Source: DATMER01 sp035556715 (lineage in GTDB: Bacteria > Acidobacteriota > Thermoanaerobaculia > Multivoradales > UBA5704). Taken from it: a stretch of DNA of 64,000 bases. The notes under the pieces are model-generated. The model was not told the DNA's origin, did no database searches, and worked only from the letters and a program-made list of their open reading frames with translations. Shown here piece by piece: positions 50,839 to 58,386 of this stretch. Both the position numbers and the translations under genes were made by a program. Every line of letters begins with the position of its first letter. Positions within the stretch are counted from its first letter, which is position 1. The DNA is taken from positions 1-64,000 of the forward strand of contig DATMER010000142.1 of assembly GCA_035556715.1 (NCBI GenBank). The letters run 5' to 3'.

Positions 50839-51168
50839 CTAGCCCTTCCCGTGGCGCTTCCGCCAGTCGAGATTGAGGGCGATAGGCGTCTCAGAGATGG
50901 CATTCCGGAGAAGGGTGTCGAGCGGGTCAACGTGGTCGTGCAAGGCGCACTCGATTGACCCGCGAAGGGAAAAGGCCAGAGTCTCCGGTACCTCCCCGGT
51001 CCCCATGGCCTCCGCGTCCGGGGGATCGGGCAGACCGGTATAGGCGAGATCGAGGAAGAACCCTACGAACTCCAGCAACGTCCGGACGCGCTGCATGTGC
51101 TCTTTGGCTCTCTTCTCCTCAAAGGTGACAGGCGGGATGGGTGGTAGATTCTCGGACAGGTCGGGCAT
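50839..51168 (-). CDS. Hypothetical cargo protein, first gene of the cargo operon
   Basis: 109 residues, mostly helical (FEEKRAKEHMQRVRTLLEFVGFFLDLAY), acidic, with no membrane helix clearly long enough. It is the first gene after the right end, 162 bp inside, behind a promoter-like pair whose -35 lies in the inverted repeat. The function is unknown. Confidence 0.55.
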   Translation of the reverse strand: MPDLSENLPPIPPVTFEEKRAKEHMQRVRTLLEFVGFFLDLAYTGLPDPPDAEAMGTGEVPETLAFSLRGSIECALHDHVDPLDTLLRNAISETPIALNLDWRKRHGKG

Positions 51169-51307
51169 AGGACTAGCTCCTCTGCTTGGCTTAGGCTCCG
51201 GCCGTGGGTTCCGTCCTCGGTCGGGGCCGTCTCTTGGGGTTCGGGGGAGAGACGATCCCTCCCCCTACCGCCAGACTAGCCGCTTCTACACCGCCTGTAA
51301 ACTACTG

Positions 51308-51336
51308 ATTCCAAAGAGTATTTTAGTCGTGGTCAA
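51308..51336 (-). promoter_or_regulatory. Candidate promoter using the transposon end as -35
   Basis: On the minus strand, TTGACC (51336-51331), part of the terminal repeat, is followed after 17 bp by TGGAAT (51313-51308). It points into the element toward the cargo operon. IS1-family ends often carry the -35 of the inward promoter. Confidence 0.5.
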
Positions 51337-51350
51337 ATTGAGCCACTACC

Positions 51351-51595
51351 TCGGATGGATTCGGAGCGGCTCCGAATCGACTTGGAGCCTCTCCGGATGC
51401 GCTGGAGTCGCTCCGAGTGAAGTCGGAGCCCCTCCGAATTGATTCGGAATGGCTCCGAGCGCGTCCGGAGCCCCATCGGATGGATTCCGGATGGCTCCGA
51501 GTACATTCGGAGCCCCTCCGAATGGGCTCAGAGTCGCTCGAACGGACCCGGAGAGGCTCCGGATGCGTTCGGAATCGCTCGGGATGCGGGGAGGA
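51351..51595 (+). repeat. 20-bp-period tandem array, right part
   Basis: About twelve units of 20-22 bp of the same family as 47820-47963 (cores AGCCCCTCCGAATTGATTCGG and variants). The first 8 bp are the target duplication of the transposon. The unit phase continues exactly from the left part once the element is removed. Confidence 0.85.
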
Positions 51596-51616
51596 GAGAG
51601 TTGGAAGGGGAAGAAG

Positions 51617-51644
51617 CCGGGGGCGTTCGGCAGTGCGCCCCCGG
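51617..51644 (-). terminator. Terminator-like hairpin
   Basis: CCGGGGGCG (51617-51625) pairs perfectly with CGCCCCCGG (51636-51644). On the minus strand it follows the stop of the next gene by 9 bp and is succeeded by CTTCTTCCCC. The T-run is weak, so efficiency is uncertain. Confidence 0.6.
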
Positions 51645-51653
51645 GAGGACAGG

Positions 51654-52049
51654 CTACTTCACAGAGTCAGGAGCCGGGGAGGCGGGAGCCGCGGTCTCCG
51701 GCGCCGGAAGCTTCGGCGTGGACTTCCGGGAGCGGCTGCGGAACGGCTTGATCCCGTACGCGACCAGCTTCTCGCTGTCCTTCCCGTAATGGGCTCGCGC
51801 TCCTGTCTTGATGAAGTCGACCAGCGCATCCCCCTCCAGGATCAACTGGTTCAGCTCCCGGGTGACCTCCTGTTTGGCCGCCGTGAGAGCCGCCTGCTGC
51901 GTGTAGAGGGCACGGACCCGTTGCGACCTCTCCCGCAGCTTCGGGAGGTTGATCTCCAACTGCGGCACCTCGGGGGCGTCGGCGGTCACCGCCGCGTCCA
52001 CCATGTCCCACCCGTTCACCTTGTTCATGTACAGCCAGTTCAGGGCCAT
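51654..52049 (-). CDS. Hypothetical coiled protein
   Basis: 131 residues from ATG 52049. The N-terminus ALNWLYMNKVNGWDMVDA is followed by a helical region (LPKLRERSQRVRALYTQQAA) and an Ala/Pro-rich basic tail (SRSRKSTPKLPAPE). No signal peptide. It resembles small phage- or element-associated structural proteins only loosely, and I cannot assign it. It closes with a hairpin terminator. Confidence 0.55.
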   Translation of the reverse strand: MALNWLYMNKVNGWDMVDAAVTADAPEVPQLEINLPKLRERSQRVRALYTQQAALTAAKQEVTRELNQLILEGDALVDFIKTGARAHYGKDSEKLVAYGIKPFRSRSRKSTPKLPAPETAAPASPAPDSVK

Positions 52050-52151
52050 CTGAACCCCCTTCCCCTTCCGGGGAGTGACGCCCGGCGCCGGAATCGGCCC
52101 GAGCAACTTCTCTGGATGTGCATACGATACAACAGGTCTCAGTGTCTAGCA

Positions 52152-52235
52152 AGGGGAGGAATTTCTTGAATACCTCCCCTATCTTGCATTCCTTTGTCCT
52201 GTACTCACATCCAAGGAGGTGCCGCCTTTCGGCGG
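52152..52235. other. Two hairpins in the gap before the toxin-antitoxin pair
   Basis: AGGGGAGG (52152-52159) pairs with CCTCCCCT (52173-52180), and CCGCC (52222-52226) with GGCGG (52231-52235) around a TTTC loop. The second lies 5 bp past the toxin stop on the minus strand and may act as a terminator. No gene is visible between 52050 and 52240. Confidence 0.45.
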
Positions 52236-52240
52236 TGAGG

Positions 52241-52630
52241 TTAAACAGGCACGTTGCGCAGGTCGAGCTCTGGCGAGGGGTAGTGTCGCGGATTGCAGGT
52301 GTAGAGCGGAATCGAGGCGATCAGAGCCGTGGCCGCGATGAGGGAATCCGGGAGAGATAGTGTGATTCCCTGGGTCCGGAAGGTACGGACGATCTCGCCG
52401 GCACGATCTGCCGTCGCTGCCGTGACCGGCAAGGTCTCGCAACTGTCCAGGAAGAGGAGAGTCAACTCGCGCTCGGGTTCCCGCATTCCGAGGAGAACCT
52501 CAGCCCGAGTGATCGCCGACAGTCCGATACGGCCCTTTCTGGCCAAGGCCAGGATGAGCCCGACGACGGAGGCGCGACCTCGTAGATGCCAGATGACGAC
52601 GTCGGAGTCCAGCAGGAAGTCAGCCGCCAT
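52241..52630 (-). CDS. PIN-domain toxin (VapC-like ribonuclease)
   Basis: 129 residues. The acidic residues of PIN domains are visible: Asp in LLDSDVVIWHL, Glu in AITRAEVLLG, and Asp in SLPDSLIAATA. VapC-type toxins cut RNA, often tRNA. The ATG overlaps the antitoxin gene by 11 bp, the normal arrangement. It appears intact. Confidence 0.85.
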   Translation of the reverse strand: MAADFLLDSDVVIWHLRGRASVVGLILALARKGRIGLSAITRAEVLLGMREPERELTLLFLDSCETLPVTAATADRAGEIVRTFRTQGITLSLPDSLIAATALIASIPLYTCNPRHYPSPELDLRNVPV

Positions 52631-52883
52631 CCGCAGGATCCGGATGGGTACGGCGTTGCCGGATGTCCCAGGCCCGCCGGATTTCCTCGATCTCTTGAGT
52701 GGGCTCTCCGCGACCCTCGCCGCTCCAGGCGCCCGCTGCCGCCTCAGCGGCCCGGATCTGCCTCAACTGCGCGAGCCGTGAGCGCACGGCCTCTTCGATG
52801 AACTCGCTCCGCTGCCGTACGGGCACGAGATCCCGCATCTCATCCAGGAGGGAGTCTTCGAATACGACGTTCATGCGTGCCAT
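52620..52883 (-). CDS. Ribbon-helix-helix antitoxin (VapB-like)
   Basis: 87 residues. The start MARMNVVFEDSLLDEMRDLV and the following RSEFIEEAVRSRLAQ form a ribbon-helix-helix DNA-binding unit. The C-terminal 40 residues (PTQEIEEIRRAWDIRQ) are likely disordered and bind the toxin. It lies upstream of the PIN toxin and overlaps it, as expected for an autoregulated pair. Confidence 0.8.
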   Translation of the reverse strand: MARMNVVFEDSLLDEMRDLVPVRQRSEFIEEAVRSRLAQLRQIRAAEAAAGAWSGEGRGEPTQEIEEIRRAWDIRQRRTHPDPADGG

Positions 52884-52982
52884 GGAACACCCTCCTCATA
52901 CACATTCAAATGTACCTTTCTGGGTGTCCAGGCGTCAAGCTAGGGGCTCGGACTGGACGAGATACTACAATCGGGAGCGTCT

Positions 52983-54569
52983 ATGAAGAGCGGTCGCAAA
53001 GAGAGGAAGGACAGGGGCGCGGCTGCCGCGGCGGCTCCGGCTAAGGGAGGGAGGCGGGCCGGGGCTCTCCGGGCTGCCTTGGCTGCCGTGGCCATCCTCG
53101 CCGTCTATCTCCTGGTCAGCTTCTTCCTGGTCTGGGATTTCGGGCCGGTGGACGACGCCTTCATCACCTTCCGGTACGCGCGCCACTTGGCCGCGGAGGA
53201 GGGGCTCACCTTCAATCCAGGGGATCGGGTCGAGGGGTACAGCAGCCTGTCATGGACCCTGGTCCTGGCGCTGGGGTACGCTCTGGGGCTGGACCTGCCG
53301 GACCTTTCGCGGGCTCTGGGGCTGGCCCTGGGGGCGGGGACGCTTCTCCTGCTGCTCCTGGCGAGCTGGGCCGGTCCGCGTGCCCGGCTCTTGGCCGCGG
53401 GGCTGCTCGCCGTCTGGCTGCCGGGGGCCTACCACTTCCTGAACGGTCTCGAGACCGCGCTGACCGCCTTCCTGGTGACGGCGCTCGTGGCCGTGCCCGC
53501 CTCCACTCCGAGGACGCGCCTCGCTCATCACATTACCGGGGCCCTGCTGGTCCTGACCCGGCCGGAGGGGTTCCTGGCCGTGCTTCTCTGGGCGCTGTCT
53601 TCCTGGCTGGTGGACCGTCGGAGCCGGCCCCGGCATGAGGCAGGGGTGGCGCTCACGGCCGCCGCCGTCTTCCTGGGGCAGACGGTTTTCCGCTGGCTCT
53701 ATCACGGGGACTGGATCGCCAACTCGGCGCGCGCCAAGCTCCTTCCCCTCGCCATGGCACTTCCCCAGGGGCTGGCCGACCTGGGCCGGTTCGCCTTCGA
53801 GGGGACCGGCTACGGCACGCTGGTGCTGCTGGCGATCGCGGGTTTTTTCCTGGGGAAGACCTCCCGCGAGCTCCGGACGGCGTGCTGGTTCCTCGCCCTG
53901 TTCGGAGCGGCTCTGGCTTCGAGCGGCGGCGACAGCTTCCCGCTCTGGCGCTTCTACGTGCCTCTCGCCCCGGTCCTGTTCCTCTGCGCGGCGCAGGGAC
54001 TCGAGCTTCTGGTCTCCGGACGGTCCCGCCGGACCTCCTTGGCATTCGCGACCGCGGCGCTGCTGGTGGCGCTCTGTCTTCCGTACCGTGGGTTCCTGGA
54101 GGGGATGCAGAGAGAGGCGGCCTGGCGGGACCGGTGGATTGCGGCCGGCAAGGGTCTGGCCGCGGTCATGCCGCCGGGCACGACTATCGCCCTCTGCCCG
54201 GTGGGCGCTCTACCTTTTCACTCGGGGCTGCCCACCCTGGACATGCTGGGCCTGAACGACCGGCACATCGCGCGGGTGCGGCCCGACCGGCGGTATTACT
54301 ATCCCGGCCATCACCGGCACGATGCCGGGTACGTGCTCTCGCGGCAGCCGGACCTCGTCATGCTGGCGAACGGTCCGGTGGTGCGGGAGCCGAGGAGCTC
54401 CTTCCCCTGGCCGGCGGTCCGGAAGTACGAGAGGGACCTCGCCCATCACCCGCGGTTCCGGGCGGAGTACCGGCTGATCCATGTGCCGCTGGAAGCGCCG
54501 TACTACTTCGTGCAGATCTTCGCGCGCCGGGAGCTCCTGGAGGCTGGGGACCTCCCCGGCGTCCTCTGA
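52983..54569 (+). CDS. GT-C fold membrane glycosyltransferase
   Basis: 528 residues with about ten hydrophobic helices. After the first helix, VDDAFITFRYARHLAAEEG carries the acidic pair of GT-C transferases in the first periplasmic loop, and FNPGDRVEGYSSLSW is typical of arabinofuranosyl/mannosyl-like transferases using polyprenyl-phosphate sugars. The soluble C-terminal portion begins near residue 380. The donor and acceptor are unknown. The N-terminus is basic and Ala-rich. Confidence 0.78.
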   Translation: MKSGRKERKDRGAAAAAAPAKGGRRAGALRAALAAVAILAVYLLVSFFLVWDFGPVDDAFITFRYARHLAAEEGLTFNPGDRVEGYSSLSWTLVLALGYALGLDLPDLSRALGLALGAGTLLLLLLASWAGPRARLLAAGLLAVWLPGAYHFLNGLETALTAFLVTALVAVPASTPRTRLAHHITGALLVLTRPEGFLAVLLWALSSWLVDRRSRPRHEAGVALTAAAVFLGQTVFRWLYHGDWIANSARAKLLPLAMALPQGLADLGRFAFEGTGYGTLVLLAIAGFFLGKTSRELRTACWFLALFGAALASSGGDSFPLWRFYVPLAPVLFLCAAQGLELLVSGRSRRTSLAFATAALLVALCLPYRGFLEGMQREAAWRDRWIAAGKGLAAVMPPGTTIALCPVGALPFHSGLPTLDMLGLNDRHIARVRPDRRYYYPGHHRHDAGYVLSRQPDLVMLANGPVVREPRSSFPWPAVRKYERDLAHHPRFRAEYRLIHVPLEAPYYFVQIFARRELLEAGDLPGVL

Positions 54570-54587
54570 AGCAGGGTCAGTCGGCCA

Positions 54588-55253
54588 TCAGTCGGAAGGG
54601 AGTTGCGCGGCCCTGCGCCGGCGGTTGCGGGCGTTGTACATCTCCCAGACGGCCGGGACCAGGGACAGGGCGATGATCGCGAGCACCACCAGCTCGAAGT
54701 TCTTTTTGACGAAGGGGAGCTGTCCGAACAGGTAGCCGGCCACGGTGCAGATCACCACCCAGGCCACGCCGCCGATCACGTTGTAGCTCATGAACCGGCC
54801 GTAGGTCATGCTGCCCAGGCCGGCCACGAAGGGGGCGAGGGTGCGCACGATGGGCACGAAGCGGGCGATGATGATGGTCTTGCCGCCGTACTTCTCGAAG
54901 AACTCGTGGGTGTAGGTCAGGTGCTCGGGCCGGATCACCTTGAAGCGTTTGGCGTTGAGCAGGCGCCGCCCGAGGAAGTGCCCCACCCAGTAGTTCACGG
55001 TATCGCCGACGATCGCGGCGACGGTGAGGAGGACGAGCAGCCAGGCAAGCGAGAGCGAGCCCAGGGAGGCGAAGGCTCCGGCGGCGAAGAGCAGGGAGTC
55101 GCCCGGGAGGAACGGGGTGACCACCAGGCCGGTCTCGCAGAAGATGATCAGGAAGAGGAGCAGGTAGGTCCAGGCGCCGTATTGTTCCAGGATGACCCGG
55201 AGGTGCTCGTCCAGGTTGAGGAAGATGTCGATGAGCTGCGTCAGGGCGTCCAT
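54588..55253 (-). CDS. DedA family membrane protein
   Basis: 221 residues with the family hallmarks FCETGLVVTPFLPGDSLLF, VNYWVGHFLGRRLL, FFEKYGGKTIIIARFVPIVRTLAPFVAG and GGVAWV. DedA proteins flip polyprenyl phosphates or phospholipids and keep envelope homeostasis. It is convergent with the glycosyltransferase gene, and its upstream region is the long palindrome. Confidence 0.93.
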   Translation of the reverse strand: MDALTQLIDIFLNLDEHLRVILEQYGAWTYLLLFLIIFCETGLVVTPFLPGDSLLFAAGAFASLGSLSLAWLLVLLTVAAIVGDTVNYWVGHFLGRRLLNAKRFKVIRPEHLTYTHEFFEKYGGKTIIIARFVPIVRTLAPFVAGLGSMTYGRFMSYNVIGGVAWVVICTVAGYLFGQLPFVKKNFELVVLAIIALSLVPAVWEMYNARNRRRRAAQLPSD

Positions 55254-55312
55254 GGGGGTTCTCTCAAAGGCCGCAAGAGAGTAAAGGTCTTGCCTCGGGA
55301 AGTCCAGCGCGG

Positions 55313-55483
55313 AACCTCACCCCCTGTCCCCCTCTCCCATCTCCCTACCACCCCCCGCCGGGAGAGGGGGGACGTATCTGGGGCAGTCTTACCTGCGGCC
55401 AAGCCACATCCGCCGCAGCAACGTCCCCCCTCTCCCGGGGATGGGCGGGTGGGAGATGGGAGAGGGGGACAGGGGGTGAGGTT
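55313..55483. repeat. Long palindromic (MITE-like) element
   Basis: The first and last 33 bp (55313-55345 and 55451-55483) are exact inverse complements (core CCCCCTGTCCCCCTCTCCCA). An inner pair (CGGGAGAGGGGGGACGT around 55359-55375 and its complement at 55421-55437) extends the stem, leaving about 45 bp of loop. No gene lies inside. It occupies the divergent promoter region between dedA and the permease. Confidence 0.8.
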
Positions 55484-55543
55484 GTCCCTAGGCTCGCGTC
55501 GGTGACAGACTCCGGCTCCTGCGGCCCGCGCCGCGAGACGATC

Positions 55544-57310
55544 ATGACCTTTTCCATCTTCCTCGTCCTGGCCCTCCTGGCGGCTGTTGTCGTGGTGTTC
55601 GCCTTCGAATGGGTCTCGGTCGACATGGCGACCCTGATCCTGCTGGCGATCCTGGTGCTGTCCGGCATCCTGACCGTGGACGAGGCCTTCTCCGGGTTCT
55701 CGAACGAGATCATCATCATCCTGGGCTCGATCTTCGTGCTCTCGGGCGCTCTGATGAAGGGGGGCGTCCTCGACCACCTGAGCGACGTCATCCACCGGAT
55801 CGCCGGGGGGAGCCGCGCCAAGATCCTGCTCTGCGTAATGCCGGTGACGACCGTCATCTCCTCTTTCATGAACAACACGACGACCACGGCCGTGATGATG
55901 CCGGCGGTGCTCGGCGTCGGCCGCAAGAGCGGGATCAGCCCGGGCAAGGTGCTGATTCCGCTGGCCTACGCCTCGATGCTCGGAGGCACCTGCACGCTGA
56001 TCGGCACCTCTACCAATGTGGCGGCGAGTGGTTACGTGGCATCCACGGGGCTGCGGCCCTTTTCCATGTTCGAGTTCCTGCCGGTCGGCGCGGCCGTGTG
56101 CGTGATGGGGATCCTCTACATGGTGCTGGCGGGGCACCGGCTGCTGCCGGACACCCGCGAGGAGGGGTACGAGGAGCAGTATTCGATCCGGGAGTTTCTG
56201 TCGGAGGTGGTGGTGACCCCCGGCTCGCCGCTCGCCGGGCAGGCTCTGAGGGACAGCCGGCTCGGCCAGATGGGCTTGCAGGTGAGGGCGGTCCTGCGCG
56301 GCGGCCGCAGGATGGACCCGGAGCCTGCCCTGCGCTTGGAGGAGGGGGACCTGCTGCTGGTCCAGACCACCCGCGAGGGGCTGCTCCAGGTCAAGGAGAC
56401 CGCGGGGATCGAGATCAAGTCCGACCTCAAGATGGGCGACCTGGTCCTGGGCACCGAGACGATGAAGATCGCCGAGGCGATCCTGATGCCCCAGTCGAAC
56501 ATCGTCGGCCGGACCATCAAGGAGCTGGATTTCCGCCGCCGTTTCGGCGTCTCGGTCATTGCCATCTACCGGCGGGGGCACGCCCTGGCGACCCGGATCG
56601 GCGGCCTGCCACTGCGGGTCGGGGACGTGCTGCTGGTCCAGGGCCGGCCGGAGCAGCTCCGCGGCCTGGCCGACAATCCAGACCTGTTGATCCTCCTGGA
56701 GACCGAGCACCAGCCGGCAAGGCGGCGCAAGGGTCTTTACGCGGTGGGGATCTTTCTGCTGGCGGTGATCGCCTCGTCCTTCGAGCTGGTGCCGCTGCCG
56801 ATCGCCTTCCTGGTGGCCGCCCTGGCGGTGATCGGCACGAGGCTGATCACGATGGAGGAGGCCTACGGCCTCATCGACTGGCGCCTGCTGATCCTGATCG
56901 CGGGCATGACCTCGTTCGGCCTGGCCATGAGGAAGACCGGGGCGGCGGAGTACGTTGCCGGGCTGATTGCGGGCTGGACCGGCGGGCTGCCGGTGGTCTT
57001 CCTGATGCTCGCCTTCGCGGTATTGACGATCCTGCTGACCCAGCCGATGTCGAACGCCGCGGCGGCCCTGGTGGTGCTGCCCGTGGCCATGGACACGGCC
57101 ATCAAGCTGGGGCATGACCCGCGGGCCTTCGCGGTGCTGGTGACCCTGGCGGCGTCGCTCTCCTTCATCACGCCGTTCGAGCCCTCCTGCCTGATCGTCT
57201 ACGGCCCGGGCAGGTACCGCTTCCGGGACTTCCTGGTCTGCGGATTGCCGCTGACCGCGCTGGTGGTGGTGATGCTGCTCGTGTTGGTGCCGGTGTTCTG
57301 GCCGCTTTAG
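55544..57310 (+). CDS. SLC13-family permease with two RCK_C (TrkA-C) domains
   Basis: 588 residues from ATG 55544; a GTG at 55502 is in frame but adds a non-membrane leader. N-terminal helices include the NNTTTTAVMMPAVLGVGRK and GGTCTLIGTSTNVAASG blocks of the DASS/ArsB superfamily. Two cytoplasmic RCK_C domains lie at about 205-285 and 295-375 (RTIKELDFRRRFGVSVIAIYR), followed by the second half of the membrane domain. It probably carries a dicarboxylate or inorganic anion coupled to sodium. It ends 4 bp inside the convergent mnmA gene. Confidence 0.9.
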   Translation: MTFSIFLVLALLAAVVVVFAFEWVSVDMATLILLAILVLSGILTVDEAFSGFSNEIIIILGSIFVLSGALMKGGVLDHLSDVIHRIAGGSRAKILLCVMPVTTVISSFMNNTTTTAVMMPAVLGVGRKSGISPGKVLIPLAYASMLGGTCTLIGTSTNVAASGYVASTGLRPFSMFEFLPVGAAVCVMGILYMVLAGHRLLPDTREEGYEEQYSIREFLSEVVVTPGSPLAGQALRDSRLGQMGLQVRAVLRGGRRMDPEPALRLEEGDLLLVQTTREGLLQVKETAGIEIKSDLKMGDLVLGTETMKIAEAILMPQSNIVGRTIKELDFRRRFGVSVIAIYRRGHALATRIGGLPLRVGDVLLVQGRPEQLRGLADNPDLLILLETEHQPARRRKGLYAVGIFLLAVIASSFELVPLPIAFLVAALAVIGTRLITMEEAYGLIDWRLLILIAGMTSFGLAMRKTGAAEYVAGLIAGWTGGLPVVFLMLAFAVLTILLTQPMSNAAAALVVLPVAMDTAIKLGHDPRAFAVLVTLAASLSFITPFEPSCLIVYGPGRYRFRDFLVCGLPLTALVVVMLLVLVPVFWPL

Positions 57311-58386
57311 GTCCTTGCGGTGATCCAGCAGCCGCCAAGGACTCGGGTGCCCTGGTAGAAGACCGCGGCCTGGCCGGGGGTGATTCCCCTCTGGGGCTCG
57401 GCGAAGATCACCTCGGCCTTGCCGTCCGAGAGCGGGCGGACGCGCGCCTTCACTCCGGGGTGACGGGAGCGGATCTTTACCGTCACCTCTTCCTCGGGCT
57501 GGCCGATCCAGTGCAGGCGCTCGCCCTTGAGGCCGGGGGCTAGAAGCTCCTGCTCCTCTCCGACCACAACGCGGTTGTCCTCCGGCTCGATGGCCAGCAC
57601 GAACAGAGGACTCTTTGCTGCCAGACCCAGCCCCCGGCGCTGACCCACGGTGTAGCGGTAGTAGGGCTGGCCCTCTCCCAGCTCCCGGCCTCCGGTGTCC
57701 ACCAGGGTGGCGGGGTTGGCGAGTCTCGCGCCGGAGAAGCGGTTGGGGTGCTCCGCGACTTGCGCCTCGACGAAGTCGCGGATTCCTCCCGAGACGAAGC
57801 AGACTTCCATGCTCTCGCCCTTCTCGGCGACGACGAGGCCGGCTTCCCGGGCCAGCTTACGGACCTCGGGCTTGGTCATTCCCCCAAGGGGGAAGAGGGA
57901 GGATGCGAGCTGCTCCTGCTTCAGCTCGAAGAGGTAATAGCTCTGGTCCTTGTCCGCGTCGAGCGCGGTGTGCAGCTCGGGACCGTCCGGACCATTCAGG
58001 ATGCGGGCGTAGTGGCCGGTCGCGACCCGGTCCGCTCCCAGGCGACGTGCCCGGTCGAGGAGCAGGTCGAACTTGATCCAGGTGTTGCAGCGCACGCAGG
58101 GGCTCGGCGTGCGGCCGGCCAGGTAGTCCTCCACGAAGGGATCGACCACCTTCTGGCGGAACTCCTCGTCCATGCGCAGGGTGTAGTGGGGGATGCCCGC
58201 CTGCTGGGCCACCCTCTTTGCGTCTCCCAGGTCGAGGGCTCCGCAGCAGCGGCCGTGCGCCTCCACCCCGGACTGGTCCCAGAGAAGCATGGAGAGGCCC
58301 ACCACGGGATGGCCGCTCCGTGACAGCATCCAGGCTGTCACCGAGGAGTCCAGGCCTCCGCTCATCGCTACCGCGGTCAGACTCAT
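57307..58386 (-). CDS. mnmA: tRNA-specific 2-thiouridylase
   Basis: 359 residues. The PP-loop AMSGGLDSSV opens the protein. The catalytic cysteines lie in SPCVRCNTWIKF and ESMEVCFVSGG, with GHYARI and KDQSYYLF typical of the tRNA-binding part. MnmA uses ATP and persulfide sulfur to make 2-thiouridine at position 34 of tRNA. It is coupled by ATGA to the cysteine desulfurase upstream, which supplies the sulfur. Confidence 0.95.
   Translation of the reverse strand: MSLTAVAMSGGLDSSVTAWMLSRSGHPVVGLSMLLWDQSGVEAHGRCCGALDLGDAKRVAQQAGIPHYTLRMDEEFRQKVVDPFVEDYLAGRTPSPCVRCNTWIKFDLLLDRARRLGADRVATGHYARILNGPDGPELHTALDADKDQSYYLFELKQEQLASSLFPLGGMTKPEVRKLAREAGLVVAEKGESMEVCFVSGGIRDFVEAQVAEHPNRFSGARLANPATLVDTGGRELGEGQPYYRYTVGQRRGLGLAAKSPLFVLAIEPEDNRVVVGEEQELLAPGLKGERLHWIGQPEEEVTVKIRSRHPGVKARVRPLSDGKAEVIFAEPQRGITPGQAAVFYQGTRVLGGCWITART

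Larger units (their letters stand above)
47964..51350 (-). mobile_element. IS1-family transposon with five cargo genes
   Basis: 3387 bp with perfect 20-bp terminal inverted repeats: GGTAGTGGCTCAATTTGACC at 47964-47983 and its exact complement at 51331-51350. Both ends are flanked by the same 8-bp sequence TCGGATGG (47956-47963 and 51351-51358), a target duplication of the size known for IS1. All genes are on the minus strand: four cargo genes, an overlapping small one, a terminator, then the transposase, whose stop codon lies inside the left repeat. Removing it restores an uninterrupted in-phase repeat array. Confidence 0.93.
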
